Shown: in pieces, positions 1 to 12,689 of the stretch
How the letters are laid out: every line of letters begins with the position of its first letter
Numbering within the stretch: the stretch's first letter is position 1
NCBI GenBank assembly: GCA_039621445.1
Contig: CP154956.1
Span: 89,534,482 to 89,598,481 of the forward strand
Direction of reading: 5' to 3'
Length of the DNA: 64,000 nt
Source: Euglena gracilis
Lineage: Eukaryota > Euglenida > Euglenophyceae > Euglenales
Translations under genes and position numbers: made by a program
Notes under the pieces: generated by a model
Databases searched by the model: none
What the model saw: only the letters and a program-made list of their open reading frames with translations
What the model was told of the DNA's origin: nothing

Positions 1-3000
1 ATGACGACAAGGAAGGCCCGGCTGGATCCGAAACCGCCTGGCTCCTTTACCGCTAGGTGCGGAAAAGAGAGATATATATGAATATCCAATAAAGAGTCAT
101 TCATATTAAATATATATATATACATACATATATCTATATATATTTAAAATGTCCAAATACAAAACAGTCAAAATTGCCACACCAAAAGAAAACAACGTGA
201 AACTTGCATAAAGGGACAAATGAATTGCCCTATGGGCCCCAGGAAACTTGCAGGTGAACAAATTGAGGGTCGTTGTGGGTCGGGCCAACCTGGTCGGTAG
301 GAACCATAATCCGCATCACCCCCTTTGATAATTTAAGCCTCCCCTCATTTTTTTTTTTGCCCCAACTGCCCCAACCCCCCCTCCTCAAATGGCTTCAGAA
401 CTCCCCAATCGGGGGGGGACAATATGCAAAAAAAAACAAAAAACAATTTGGTAAAAACTCAACTTTGGGCATTTCTTTGCTGCTTCTTCCACCGCCACAG
501 CCGCCGCGCTGCCCGCAGCGCTGACGTTGCCGCCACCACCCGGGAGAAGGGCGACCGGCGGGAAAAGCGGCGGGAGACCGAGGAGGAGCGCCAGCAGCGC
601 AAGGAGCGCGAGCGGGAGGAGCGCCACCGCGAGCGTGAGCGGCGGCGGGCGGCGGAGAAGCGTGACCGGCGGCTCAAGGCCAGCGGCAAGCAGACCAGCG
701 CCACCCGGGCCCAAGAACAACAGTGCGCCAACAAACATTTACAGTTTTTTATGATGTGTTTTTTTTTGCCATATTGGCTCATTGTCACCAGAATATTGCA
801 CAGAAATACTGACTTCTCCTGCTACTACCGCTGCTCGGTGGGCAGTTTCCAAGGACCGAACCATTTCTTTTGCTGCCGCCTTTTCTCCTAACGCCCCTCA
901 TTTTGCACACCCCACCCCAATGATGTTCGCGTTTCCCCGTAAATTATGAGCATTTTACCCCAAAGGTCTGCACATTTTGTCAAAATTGTATGCACATTGA
1001 ACCAAAGTGTGCATTTTTCCCGAAAATTTTTGCATTTGGATTGGCAGTTTTGCACCGCTGTTCTTATTTCACGTGTATATGTACGTGAGGCTTTTTACAA
1101 TTGTGCAAAAAAGAAAGGATGGAATGATTCAGGGCAGAAAAATATTCCGCTCCTGAACATCCCGCTGCATTTTTTATTTCAGATATTCTGGAATAGTCTG
1201 GAATAAAAAATTCCAGACTATTCCAGAATATCTGGAATAAAAAATGGAAATTTCTATTCCGGTTTATTCCGTGGAAGTATGGAGTTTTGCATGTAAATGA
1301 CAATGGATGGAGGGGCTGTCGTGCATTTTTTTTTGTGGCTGCCAACACCCATTTGCCTTTGTTGTCTCAGCCATGCCAGATAATGGATGTGAATGATCAA
1401 TGGGGACCACCAAGTTTCTTTGGTCGGGGGTCTCCAATGGTTTGCAAGACTGAATTCCTGGAGCCCGGGAGAGCTCAGAAATTTTCTACTTCACTCAGCC
1501 CAAAGTGACCCGAATATCCGGAATGCATTCCAGAACAAACCTGGAATGTTCCGGAATAAACCCCCCGAACAAAATTTTTGGCCACCCGGAGTATTTCCCT
1601 GCCCTGGTGGAATGTGTGCATTTTTTTTTGGAAACGAATGCAGTTAATTTTGGGGGTGCACCGCCCAAAATTCTGCCAGTTCTGGGCAAGTGCATTTGAA
1701 GGCTCTGGGCAAAAACGTAGACGTCGGTGTAACGATCAACCCCCCGGTCCAGGCCCTGACAAGAGGAGACCCGGGACGGAACCCAAGGCCACGTGTAACA
1801 AAAATAGATTGAGAACCGCCCCAAAACCAAAGCGCCTCAGGCAACGCCCTGGCGGCTCACACCCCAAAGTGATTTTGTCGCCCAAGCGTTCGTTGGACAC
1901 AGGGTTTTTTTTTTCAGTTGTGGACCCCCAGGGGGGGGGGGCCCGGCCGAGCGGGGGCCGGTGGGAGACACTTTTCGGCGCCGAAGGCGCCAAAATTTTT
2001 TTTTTTGAAAAGGTGCTATTATTGCATTTTCGCGATTTTTTTTTTTGGCCTTTTCGGGGGAAAGTGGGTTGGGTCCCCCTCCCCAGTTTTAAAAAAAAAC
2101 CCCCTTTGGACACCCCCTCCCCCTCACCCAGGCCCGTGGAGTACGTGCTGTCCCAAGGCCTGGGCCCCGCGATGGTCCCCGCCTCCGCCGTCCTCCAGCC
2201 CGCCGCCCAGCCGCTGATGCAGCCGCTCCTGCAGCCCCCGCCGCTGCCCGGCGCCATGCAGCTGATGGTGCCCCACACGCAGGCGCAAGCGGTGTGTCTT
2301 GCCCGCCCGGCCGCGGAGCGCCGCGGACGACCCCCGGCGGCCGGCAGAGTGGCTGACCCCGCCGCGCGAACTGCGGTTTCGGCGTAGCCTCTGGAGTGCA
2401 CTGTGAGTCATCAGCTCCCCGCATTATTTTGCGCTCCCGTTTCCCTTGCCCATTTTGATACCTGCAATTGAGTGGCTGAGCTTCTTTCAGTGCCAATGCC
2501 GGATACGCGTAATTCAGTATCAGTTCAAGGAATGTTGCATGATGTTTGCTGGCCCCCAGCCAAAACAGGTCATGTTTTCCTCGAAAGGCATATTTTTTTT
2601 GCTCTGCAATTGTGTCATTGGTTATGTTTTTGTCATTCTGCTTTTTTTGTCCATGTTGAATCCTCAGCTCAAGTATTTGGGTTTTTTTGTGTCTTTTAAG
2701 GTTCATAAGGTCTCACGCAAGTCCACTCCTGCCTTTCTCCAAGCTCAGCTGCTGTGCTTGCTGTCCATTTTAACCCCTTCAGCCTTCTTGTGCCTCACGG
2801 GGGCCTCATTAATGAGCCAGTTCAACACCCAAGCCGCATTGAGGGGCCCAAACAAAAAAAACAAAAGAATGTCATGCGGCAAGCCCAGTGACCAACAAAA
2901 GGTGCCCCACGACCAACACTGGCTCAAATGAAGAGGCCGCTCCAAAAGAGATCAATCTGATCTGATCTTAAAGATCAAACAAAAGGAGACCTCTCTCAAA

Positions 3001-6000
3001 AAAAAGTGCACTGCACACTTCCTGACCTTCCTATTCTGTGAGGCCCATATTTTGCTGCAGCAAAATGGGGGCCTGCCCGAACGTCCTCCTCTGTCTTTCC
3101 TCGCCCAGTCAGCTCAGTTTTTGGTGGTTTCCACCTTCGGTGCCCCTGCTGAAAATCTTTTGGGGGATTTTGGTTGCTTTTGAGATCTTTTGGTGGTTTT
3201 CTTTGGGTGCAACCTGACCTCTCATCGGATGGAGACAGCGATTGAAGGACAAGGGGTTTCCCCACCCCGGGGCCACCCCCCTGCCAAGGGAGGGTCTGGA
3301 GGTTTTTTTTGCCAAAATTTAGCTTTATAATCCCAAAGGTTCATTTTTTGGCCGATTTCTGATGGCGTCTGTGTTTTGTTCAATGGTGCCCCCCCCCCCA
3401 CCAGGAGGGTGTCCCCCTCACACCATTTTAGTCAATATTTGGAAAGGAGAAAGATGGGCGGGTGCATTGCCCATTCCATTGAACAGCAGGCGCTGCTGAT
3501 TTGTTCATTTCTTCTCTCTCAGCTGCTTCTGACCATCTTTTGTTTGCTGTGTACTACACACATTCCAAATAAATAACATGAATATGTATAAATAATTTTT
3601 GTAATTTATGTATATATATGTTTTTTTGTGTATGCATGTGTACACACATACATATACATGCGCATCAATCCATATTTTTATTTTAACTGAACAAAAAAAA
3701 CAGGCTTTCAGAGGAGTCTTGAAAATCCAAATTTCTTTTTTCCTTTGAACAGACATATATTTTTGGCAGCTTTTAGCTACTGCCCCAAAGGGGGGGGGTT
3801 CCAGAGCAGGGTCAGGGTTATGGAAGGGATTAGGTGTGGTCGGTATACAGGGGACAATGGGCAAGGGGGGGGGTGTCTGTTTTTCAGCGATTCATCTCTA
3901 GAAGTTTTCTCTGAGATGCCCCCTGGTATGACGTCCGCATCCTGGCCACCCCTGGTCACTTTCTTTTCTCAAATTATATTTTCACGAGGAAGGTTGATAT
4001 CGCAGCGGAAAATGACCCTGAAATAACAGCTGGCTTCTGGCTTCCACCCCCCCCCCGGTTGGGGGTTGCAGGTCAGGGGGCGCATGTGCAATGTTAGTGT
4101 TAAGGTTAATCAAGTATCCTTTGGGTGCACCCCATGCCAAATCCCATTTGCCCCAGCCCCCCAACGCCCATTCTTGACAGCTGGGGCAACATCCGGGGAT
4201 GTTTGTCCAACCAGTTCTCCAACCAGCGGGGCCCGAGCCGTCGTTCACCATCACCATGGATGACGCCAAGCTGAAGGTGCATCGGCTGTGTTGTGTTCGT
4301 TGGCGCTGACAGTAACGGTTTGAGAAATTGCGAGCGTTTCTCGGTTGCAGGGGGGTCCTAACCACCCCGCTGGCCTGGCATCCGATTCAGGTGCAAACCT
4401 GAAAGGCGTCTACTGCAGCGGACTCTGCTTTTTTTCCCGACCGGGTTGTGCTTTTCAATGGGATGGTGGACAATGGGACATGAAATCATTTTCGCAGTTG
4501 ATTCCCCCAATTTTCGGGCCAGGTTTTTTTTAAGGAATGTTGCCCCCCCCCCCGTGCTATGGCCAGGCGACATTTTCGACCCCCAGGGGTCGGGTTTTGG
4601 AGTGGGTAGTGCTGTGGCGCTACCGAAGGTGCCGGGGCCTGAAAATGGCCATTTTTAACGGATCTTTGCCTGGGTCGGCAGGTGCTGGGGCCCAAAACCG
4701 ACCCCCCCCCGGGCATAAAGACAAGGCACAAGGCACCCCCCTGGGTTGGTAAAAGAACCGATTTTTGAGCCTCAAATCAGCCCCCCTCCCTTGCAGCTGC
4801 AAACCCCGGTAGTCGGGTGACAGACCTCCAGGCGGGGGGTTCAGGAACAGGAAAACCACGCCAACGTGGACGTTTCTCGCCGTGCTCCTTCCTGCGCGGC
4901 AGGCGATGGGCATCAAGCCGGACGCAGTTGACGAGGACGATTTCGACGAGGGCGGGGACTGGGACGACTGGGGCTTTGGGGACTGGGCCTGGCCCTCGCC
5001 GTTCGATCGGGGAATTTTTTTTTCTGGCGCCGGTAGGCACCCCCCCCCCCCACCCCGGAGCTGCAGAACCCCCCACCCCGGAGCTGCAGAACCCCCCACA
5101 CTGGAGCTGAAATGCAGTTTGGCCAGCCAAGCTGCAGCGGGGAAAAAAGGGTGGAAAAATGGCCAAAATCAGTGATTATTAATTAACCATTTGGTTGAGT
5201 CTCGAGTTGGGTTTTTTTTGCCCATTTTTGGGGACCATCCGGGTCCAGCCCCGATGGTGCTGTGGCTGGGGGGAGGGGTCCCCACCAAGCCTTCCCGTAT
5301 TTCAGGAGCACCGATTTTAGGTGAAAACTTTTTCCGGCACATTTTGGTACCGAAGAGTATTTTCCCTGCACAGTGCCATGGTGGGTGGGTGGGGGCCCGC
5401 CCACCCCCAGGCCTTCCCGTACAGCCTTGCCCACCCCCAGGGGTTTGTGACAATTCCCTGCGTTCGACTTCTTCGGGAAGGGCAAGGGCAAGGGCTTCGG
5501 CAAGGGCTTCGGCAAGGGGAAGGGGTTCGGCAAAGGGGCTCTGATGGCGATGTTCGGGAAGGGGAAGGGGAAGGGGAAGGGGCGCGGGAAGGGCAGCTGG
5601 AGCTCCACGTTCTCGGCCGGCTCCCCGTCGGCCAAGATGCAGCGGTGTGTCCGGCCCAGGCAGGGGTTATTTTAGTCTTGGACCCCGGGGGGGGGAGGGG
5701 GGAGGGTGGGTGGGTCTGGCCAAGCCCCCCCCCCCGGGTCCCATCAGGGGGAGGGTGGGATATACTTCTCGAAATTTTTTGAAAATTGAAATGTTTGAAA
5801 AACCCCAGGGCCCGAGGGGGGGGGTCCATCAGAGGCAAGTTTTTCCACCTGGCATGAGCGCAAGTTCCACAGCCTTGTTGGACCCGACCAAAAATTGCAA
5901 AACAGAAGGAAAATGTTCCCGCCAAACAGCCTCTTTTCAACAACCAGGCAGTAGCCACGTGGATCAGGACTGATAAAATGGGTTCCGTCTTGATGCCTTG

Positions 6001-9000
6001 AAATTGAATTATGGACCCATGAACACTTGAATGATCATCTGGACCCGGACGGGGAAACTCATTGGGCATTGGGATTCACTAAAGGTACATTTGTTGTAAA
6101 AGGTGACAAGTGAGTCCAGACCATACCATTGTTTAACACCTGTCCCCCCCCCCCGGGGGGGTGACTGACTGGTTTTTTCAGAGTGATTGACTGGTTTTCT
6201 GGCCAAGACTCCCCTCCCCCCCGGGGGTGGGGTAGTCCCGAAAATGAAAAAGAGGCTGGCCTGGCGCCGGAAATTTTTTTGGATTTTTTGAGATTTTTTT
6301 GGCAAATGTTCATGATGCAGGAATAGAAACTCCAGCACATTTGTTTGTCAGATGACGAGAGGGATTTTGTCTAATTATTTATTCTTCTGACGATTCTTCT
6401 GATTGAATTATGCCTCTTTTTCCTCAAATTGGGCAAGGCCACACATGAGAACATACGCCCAATGTCATTGCGTCACCATGGTGCCTTGTCAACATAAGCA
6501 CATCCAAGAGTGGAAAGTGACCCCTCCCCCCCCCCCCCCCGGGGCCGCTAAGCAATGGTGTGGTCCAGACACCCGTTCACGGGGCAGGGGGTTCATTCTT
6601 GGACCTGGTTGTGATCAGCTGCCAAGTTCGGAGGGAAGCACCCTGGTCAAGGTGTGGCGGTAAGAGCATTTTGTTTCCACAGGACAAGCAGTTCTGCAAA
6701 CCTGACATGGGAGGCCCCCAAGAAGTTGGACCTGGACGCCCGACTCGATGCGCCGTTGCCAGATGACACCCGATCTGGGAAGAAAAGGTGTGCACGGACG
6801 TGACTGAGGGGGAGCTCTTTCCCCCAGATGAAATATTATTCTGCTACAAGTGCAATTTTGGTTTTCATCGCAAATGTTCAATTGAACAATGTTTTGATTG
6901 GGCTTGGGGGACCCCTAAGCCCAAGCACCTATGCCGACCGCGGCCGACCGCGCAACTTTTTTCTTACTGATGTCAATTTTTCAGTGAGAATGAGGAATTA
7001 GGCTCATTTTTATCCCAGATGTTGAGATTTTTCTGGCTCATCTGGCTCATGTTGTCACTTTTGGCCACTTTTGGCCATTTTTGGTCGCCTTTGTCCCCTT
7101 TTGGCCCATTTGTCACCATAATTCACCCATTTTGACTTATTTTGACCATTTTTGGCCACTTTTTGCCCACTTCTTGTAATTTTGGGCCATTTTGTCCTGC
7201 TCTTGGGCCATTTTTGACCATTTAAAGCCATTTTCGACCTTTTTTGTTATTTTTGCCCATTTTTTGATCTCTTTTTGGTCCAATTTGACCATTTTGCGCC
7301 AGTTTGTTGCCAAAAGTGAAGAAAAGCTGCTAAAGTGACCAAAATTGGCCAAAAGCAGGGCATTTTAGGCCATTTTTGGTTTTTTGGACCACTTTGGGCT
7401 TTTTTTTTGCCTGCTTTCGGAACTTTTTGGTCCATTTTGATCATTTTGACCATTTTGCGCCAGGTGCAGCTTCTGGAGTCGCAAAAACAGTGGCCAAACC
7501 GGCTTTTCTTTGGCCTCTTTTCTCACTTTTGGCCATTTTAACCATTTTTGGCCACTTTTAGGCCATTTTTTTAGGTCACGTTTGGCTGCTCTTGATGTCA
7601 AAAGCAACAAAAAGACGGTTAAAGTGGCCTGAAAGTGGCCAGAAGTGGGTGAAAATGGCCAAAAGCAGAGAAAAGTGGTCAAAAGTGGGCTAAAGAGGCC
7701 AAAAGTGATCAAACGAGGTCAAAGCAAAGCAAAAGCTGGCCAAAAGCAGCCAAAAAAAATGGGCAAAAGCAACAAAAGTGACCAAAAGAAAGCAAAACGC
7801 AAGAAAAAATGGACAAAGGCAGCAAAAAGTGACCAAAAGTCGGCAACAGTGGCCAAAAGCAGTCCAAAAGCATCAAAAATTGGCCAAAAGCAGCGAAAAG
7901 TGGCCAAAAGTCGGCAACAGTGGATTGTGTGATTGTGATATATGCTCATTTTTTGTTGGCCTGCCCCCCACCTACGGCCAACTATTTTGCCGACCGCAGC
8001 CGACCGCGGGCTAAAATTTGGAATCTGTCATAGGTGCTTGGCCAAGCCCACTTTACAATGGTGGTCTTTGCAGGAATTCCACTTTTATATCATTTCCATG
8101 AGAAAACCCTCGAAAATCAACGGGGAGCATCGGCTGTTTACAACCCCCCTCCAAGTGCTGTCAGGGCGGTCCTTAAGGGACAGGAAAGTTTTTTTTTAAT
8201 TTCTTAAGGACCTCCCCCCTTATGGCCAAAGCCGGATTGGGACTTGAACGGGGTCCAAAATTAAAAAGTCCAAAAAACACATTTTTTGATGATTTGGGTG
8301 GATGGGCGATGGTCCAAGGATGCCAAGAATCAGTATTTTCCCCTGATGTCGACCTGTTCTCACCGAAGAATGCCAAATTTCTTTGCCCATTTTCCTGTAT
8401 ATTTTTATTGAGCGTGCTGGGACACCAGAATTTTTTTTATTTCCTTAAGGACCGCTCTGAGTGCTGTGCATTTGGCCCACTCTGATTTCACCGCATTTGG
8501 GCCATTTCGGGGGTCAAAAAAAATCGACAGTTTCAAAAGTATCTCCAAAATGGTGGCCAATCAAAGGAAATCGCTGGGACCCACTGGAGACCTAAAATAA
8601 CGTCCATGAGACCCTCTTTCACTCTGGGCAGCCGGGCCCTTAGGGCCAGGGCGCTCCTGCTCCGCACAACTGTAAAGTTTTGCCGCCTTTCGGGTAGCTG
8701 GAAATAAATAAATCTTGTTGATGGGGGGGGAGGGGGTCCACGGCTGGAAAAAGGCTGCTGACTGGCCGAACCTCCTGGGAGATCAATTTTCTTAACCAAC
8801 TCCCCCAAACGCCGTTTTGGCCGCCGACACACCTGGCCCAGAATAATACATCCCGCCTGGAATAATGCGTGTTTGTTTGGTGGGCGAATTCATAATGATA
8901 TTTACGAATTTGCCCACACAGGCAGGCTTTTTCTGGCCCATGTTCTGGCTTGTTTTTTTGTGGCCAAAAGCAGCCATTTTGGTGTGTTTTGGGGCTGTTT

Positions 9001-11539
9001 GTCAAAATTGATTTTTTTTCAAACTATCTTAAAAATGAATTTCCGGCAACAAAAAAATGAAGAAAAATGGCCATTTTTCGGCCAATTTTGGCCATGTTCA
9101 TTGGGGGTCAGCAAATCAATGGTTTCAAAATATCTTTAAAATGAAACAAAATCAGAGGAAATGCCCGTCGACCAAATCCCTTGGAACGCCCAATCTAATG
9201 GCATTTTGATTTTCCCATAACTCCACGCCATAATAGCACAAGGCAATGCCAAAGCCCTGGGTCCAATCATTAAATTGCCCACAAAAAATGATGGAAATTC
9301 TCTTCGTGCGAAGCGTCAATTTTTTTCAGTCAGGGGTTTTCCGGCCCATCAAAGCACCCCCCCCCCACCCCAGGTTCATACACGGTTTTCCAGTTCTCAG
9401 ACAGGGGGGGAGGCAGGGGCAGGGCTGTTCGGGAATCTTATTGGGTTGCGGACCCCCCCCCCACCCGCAGATTGTCACCATGATCCCGGACCCGTTCCCA
9501 GAATTTTTTTCCAGTCGCAAGCAACTGGATCCTGGCTTTCTGATTCACCTCCATTTAACCAACTCCCCGCCAACTCCGACTTGTTCAGCTGACAAGGGTC
9601 CAAACTGGGTTGGATCAACCAATCAGCCAACCTCCCCCCCTCCCCCCGGTTTTGACTCTCCGCCGAGGTGAAATTTTGTCAAAAACTCATTATTTCAAAA
9701 ATATCTTGAAAAAACGTCCATTAGCTCCAAAACAGGGCAGAAGGATCGAAGGTCTCCAGACACACATTTGGATTGGCAGACACTTTCAGAACAGGGCGTT
9801 GCTGAAGGACCTTCGCAAGGGCAGCTCAGAGGCTGGAAAATTTGGGCTGCCTGGGTTTTCAGTAAATTTTTGACGAAAATTTTCACCCTCCCCAGCGCTT
9901 TGCACCATCAGGGGGTCTTATTTGGGGGGATTTGGGGGGTCCTTGGAGGCTATGTGAGTTGGAACCAAAGACTGTAGAATAATTTTTGATAAATACCTTT
10001 TTTTTGTACGTGTGTATATATTTTATTATGTACACATATATAAAACATAACCTGATGCAATATAATATGATATAATATTATGTAATATAATATAATATAA
10101 TATAATATAACATAATATGATATAATATAATATGATATGATACAATATATTACAATAATAATTATATTATAATATAATATGATATGACATGATATGATAT
10201 GATATGATATGATATGATATGATATGATATGATATGATATGATATGATATGATATGATAATAAAATATAATATAATAAATATCATATAAAACTGTGCCAT
10301 ATTATGCTATATTATATGATATCAAACCATACCATACCGCAGGGAGGGGGGAATGCGTTTCGCATTTTTTCGCATTTTTGCGCATTTTTTGCAATCCCCC
10401 CCCCATTTTTGCACATTCCCCATTTTTTTGCGCCTTTTTTGCGCATTTTTTGCCCAATTTTGCACATTTTCAATTTTTGCGCTTTTTTTGCGCATTTTTT
10501 GCCCAATTTTGCACATTTTGCCATTTTTGCACATTTTCCACCCAAATCACATGCTCACCGAATTTTGCCCACGTTCAACTGACCCAACGAACCCATTTTC
10601 GCACTTTTTTGGCCAAAATGCCTTCATTTCAGCTCTTTTTGGAGATTTTGGTTTAATTTTGGGTTTATTGTTGGAAAGTCCTTTTTCCCTTAGGAATGTC
10701 ACAAACTCAGCGCATTTTTTGTGCATTTTTTTTTGCGCATTTTTTCCGAGGGCCGTCCAGCCCCCCCCCCCCCTGCATACCATACATACACCATACTATA
10801 TTTTATCGTATTGTATTATATAATACTGATAATATTATATGTATTATACTGTACTAAACTATGCTATGTTGTATTAAACCACACTCCATTCTATTGTATC
10901 ATATTTTATTGTGTTATGTTATACTCTTTATTACATTGTGCCATATTATATGAAAATTATAACATTAAAATGTAATATAATATTATACAATGTAATGCAA
11001 TGGATTGCAATGTACAATACAATATAATATATTATAATACAATGGTGTATGTGCATGTAACATACGTAATTATTATATCTTTCATAATATGTATATATGT
11101 ATATAAATTTGAAAAATGGATTTTTGAATTTTGATGGATATATCCCTGGGAAATCCAACACACCAAGTTCCAGAGCCCAATCCCTCAAGCTTCCAGGGTT
11201 GTGGGCTGTTCATTTGTCCCACCTGGTCCAAAATCCATCCCAAAAAGTCCAAAAATCTCAAATTATCACCAAAAAATGGCGGCCAATCTTTAAAAACGTT
11301 TTACCAGTTGGTCTTTAAAGTCGTTTAGGTGCATTATTTCCTGAAGGGATGGGTAAATGTGCTAGTTTTGGGTTTTGTGCACAAAATCTGGATTCCAGCA
11401 TGGTTGTTTTTTTGAAAATCCCAACCTGCCAGCGGTATCCAAAAGGTGGAGCTAAACTGTTAAATTGTGTGCTTGCTTATTTTTTTCCTTTCTTTGCAGC
11501 GGCTCCAAGAACTTGGTGTGGGTGAAACCCAAGGCGTAG
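1..11539 (+). CDS. Gene A: Arg/Glu-rich, acidic/Trp and GKGKGFGKG-repeat protein, 8 exons, 5' end at window edge
   Basis: Exons read as 1-56, 501-722, 2132-2295, 4227-4276, 4903-5004, 5466-5644, 6683-6787 and 11500-11539 (TAG). Together they give 918 nt, a whole number of codons (305 aa), with every junction in phase. Introns are GT-AG except 5005-5465. The ATG at base 1 may be the true start or chance, so the gene may begin outside the window. Residues about 30-85 are a charged Arg/Glu-rich helix; 93-147 are Pro/Leu/Gln-rich; 165-198 are acidic with Trp (DEDDF, GDWDDWGFGDW); 199-245 are Lys-Gly-Phe repeats (FGKGKGKGFGKG); the C-terminus has LDLDARLDA and ends KNLVWVKPKA. I do not recognise the family. 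The LDxxLDA stretch weakly recalls FoP/CHTOP-type RNA-export adaptors, but no RRM is seen. The exons are GC-rich against AT-rich introns. The exon 2 donor (2291-2295) is the least certain boundary; 2296 is the choice that keeps frame. Confidence 0.68.
57..500 (+). other. Conventional intron 1 of gene A
   Basis: GT (GCTAG/GTGCGG) to AG (GCCACAG/CCGCC), phase 2. It is AT-rich, with a TATATA stretch at 70-145 and a run of G at 412-419. No other gene is seen in it. Confidence 0.6.
723..2131 (+). other. Conventional intron 2 of gene A, with repeat debris
   Basis: GT-AG, joining CAA CA to G CCC in frame. It holds short inverted AT-rich motifs: near 1185-1270 the segment 'CCAGACTATTCCAGAATA' faces a complementary copy. 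At 1970-2045 there is a copy of the widespread 'GGCGCCGAAGGCGCC' hairpin plus G/C homopolymers. No ORF in it is supported. Confidence 0.5.
2296..4226 (+). other. Intron 3 of gene A, no gene seen
   Basis: Roughly 1.9 kb between the Pro/Gln-rich exon and the exon ending MDDAKLK. It is AT-rich with homopolymers, an AT/CA-rich microsatellite-like stretch at 3580-3665 and G runs at 3790-3870. No coding signal is visible on either strand. Confidence 0.45.
5005..5465 (+). other. Nonconventional intron of gene A (MITE-like, 8-bp duplication)
   Basis: There is no GT-AG. The left flank CGTTCGAT and right flank CGTTCGAC are a near-perfect 8-bp direct repeat (7/8). Between them the ends are inverted repeats (CGGGGAATT at left, AATTCCCTG at right). 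Cutting after base 5 of each 8-mer removes 3 nt + element + 5 nt and joins ...CCGTTC to GACTTCTTC, giving a continuous reading frame into the GKG repeats. The position +4 CGG and -8 CTG match the CAG...CTG pairing known for euglenid nonconventional introns. Confidence 0.75.
6122..6562. mobile_element. hAT-like MITE, 'CATACCATTG' family, copy 1
   Basis: A 441-bp element flanked by a perfect 8-bp target-site duplication GTCCAGAC (6114-6121 and 6563-6570). Its ends are inverted repeats: CATACCATTGTTTAAC at left, and at right the complement of CACACCATTGCTTAGC. Inside are C and G runs and repeated 'ACTGGTTTT' motifs. It lies within the conventional intron 5645-6682 of gene A. No ORF, so non-autonomous. 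The same ends bound Ycf39 intron 38053-38456. Confidence 0.85.
6922..8040. mobile_element. hAT-like foldback element, 'CAAGCACCTATG' family
   Basis: The ends are CAAGCACCTATG and CATAGGTGCTTG, perfect 12-bp inverted repeats. Flanks CCTAAGCC and GCCAAGCC agree at 6/8, a decayed duplication. A subterminal GCCGACCGCGGCCGACCGCG occurs near both ends in the same orientation. The interior is a long degenerate foldback: the left half is rich in TTTTGGCCATTTTTGG and the right half in its complement (CCAAAAGTGGCCAAAAGC). Open frames here are Lys/Gln-rich translations of that repeat, not genes. Confidence 0.7.
8490..9240 (-). repeat. Two reverse copies of a ~200-bp dispersed repeat
   Basis: Segments near 8490-8660 and 9075-9240 read, on the minus strand, as the same family as the tandem units at 28385-29165. 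The shared order is: TAACTCC...GGGCGTTCCAAGGG, then CTTTGATTTTGTTTCATTTT, then GATATTTTG, then a T-rich tract and GACCCC. They lie inside the last intron of gene A. Confidence 0.5.
10061..10262. repeat. ATATA/GATAT microsatellite
   Basis: Tandem ATAAT, then about 14 units of GATAT. An ORF through it on the minus strand is a repeat translation (ISYHIISYHI). Confidence 0.9.
10350..10760. repeat. Degenerate 'GCGCATTTTTTGCCCAATTTTGCACATTTT' repeat
   Basis: An irregular tandem of (T)n-GCGCATTTTT and GCCCAATTTTGCACATTTT words. Long open frames on both strands (Phe/Cys/His-rich) are translations of it and are not annotated. AT-rich sequence follows to about 11110. Confidence 0.75.
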
Positions 11540-12689
11540 ATGCCGCAGAAGGACAGGGGACAGGAATGGCGGGAAGGTGTTGCAACAGTTCTGCTGTTGC
11601 CCCTCGGCCCAGGTTGGTTTTGTCAGTGCGATCGATATTGGTCAACGCTGGCTGATTGATTTTGTCATTTCTTGTCGATGTGAAATTGGGGTTAAGCCTG
11701 TTACACTCTTTGGGTTTAATGTTTCTTCCTCGCAATCAACCTAACGCGCACCAATGTCATGAGAGGGAAGAGGTGTTAAACAGAAAAATGTCAGCAGGCA
11801 TGGGTCGAAGGAGGTTTCGCAGTCGGTGCCATTGTGAGATATTTTCAACCACTCCCCCGAGTCGGTCGATCCGGCCCTGTTGGTTGTCTGGGAGGTGGGG
11901 AGGCAGCTCCTGGTGGGAACCTGCCCCGCCCACCTCCAGACAGACGGGGAGTGGAGTGCAAGCCTGCCTGATCGTCTGCAAAGTAGGGCGGTGGGTGTCA
12001 TCGTCCCAAGCCAGATGCGTGGCCTGAGCAAAGGCCAATTTTCAAGGGGGGGGTCAGAATTGTTTTCTGTTGTCTGTGAGCTTCATTTCCCAGAATCTCA
12101 AAAGAAAGAAGAAAACTTCACAAGGCCAGCCTGCTGTCGAAGGATTTTCTTTGCCCTTGGGCTGCGGGAGGCTGATTTTGTGCCGCGAAGACCAGCATTT
12201 GCACTGACTTGAATCATTGTTGCCTGTTGTGCGCAGGACACCCTCACCCCATTGTAAAACCCCGTGATTCGCCGACATTTCAACATCTGAGCGTGGACCA
12301 TTCAAACTTGGAAACTGGCTATTGGTTTGTTTCGTGGTGTTTGGTTCGAAGTGACCGTCAGCATGCAACTCCGTGTCAACAGCTCATCCCAGCAACCTTC
12401 GCTGTTGCCCTCTTTTCTCCCCTGCAGCAATTTTGACCCATTGGGGAAAGGACCTCTTCAGTGCCCTGGCGAATCCAATCCCCAAATCAGGGTTCCATCA
12501 TTTCTTTTCACAGCTTTTCGCGACAGCCCCAATTTTTTTTTTTTTTTCCCCCCGAAACTGAGATGATCACCAGCTTTCTCAAAACCATTTTGGACACTTT
12601 TTTTTGGCAGTTTTTATGGCATCCTTCAAGGTTTTTCGCACGGTTCAACCTCTGAAACCCCCCCCCAACCTGCGGCTTTCGCACTCCCT
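11540..12689. other. Intergenic / 3' flank of gene A
   Basis: No gene supported. At 11886-11945 there is a hairpin: GTCTGGGAGGTGGGG-AGGCAG faces CTGCCCCGCCCACCTCCAGAC. T runs occur at 12533-12547 and 12599-12606. It holds the probable 3' UTR of gene A. Confidence 0.4.

Larger units (their letters stand above)
6788..11499 (+). other. Conventional last intron of gene A (4.7 kb), repeat-filled
   Basis: GT at 6788 (AAAAG/GTGTGC) to AG at 11499 (TTTGCAG/CGGC). Splicing gives the in-frame tail KKSGSKNLVWVKPKA. It contains a foldback element (6922-8040), dispersed-repeat copies (8490-9240), and AT microsatellites and GCATTTTT repeats (10000-11110). At 6800-6940 an ORF with C-x2-C-x4-H-x2-C spacing (ILFCYKCNFGFHRKC) resembles part of a PHD/RING finger; no supporting splice structure was found. 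Confidence 0.55.

Noticed and set aside
4537-5110. Gly/Pro-rich open frames around C and G runs
   Set aside because: They conflict with the phased gene A exon at 4903-5004 and arise from homopolymers.
6788-6960. PHD/RING-like finger exon (ILFCYKCNFGFHRKC)
   Set aside because: It lies in the last intron of gene A, begins at the donor site itself, and has no acceptor; kept only as a remark.
10294-10823. Several Phe/His/Cys-rich open frames
   Set aside because: All three frames are open through a GCGCATTTTT repeat, so they are compositional.
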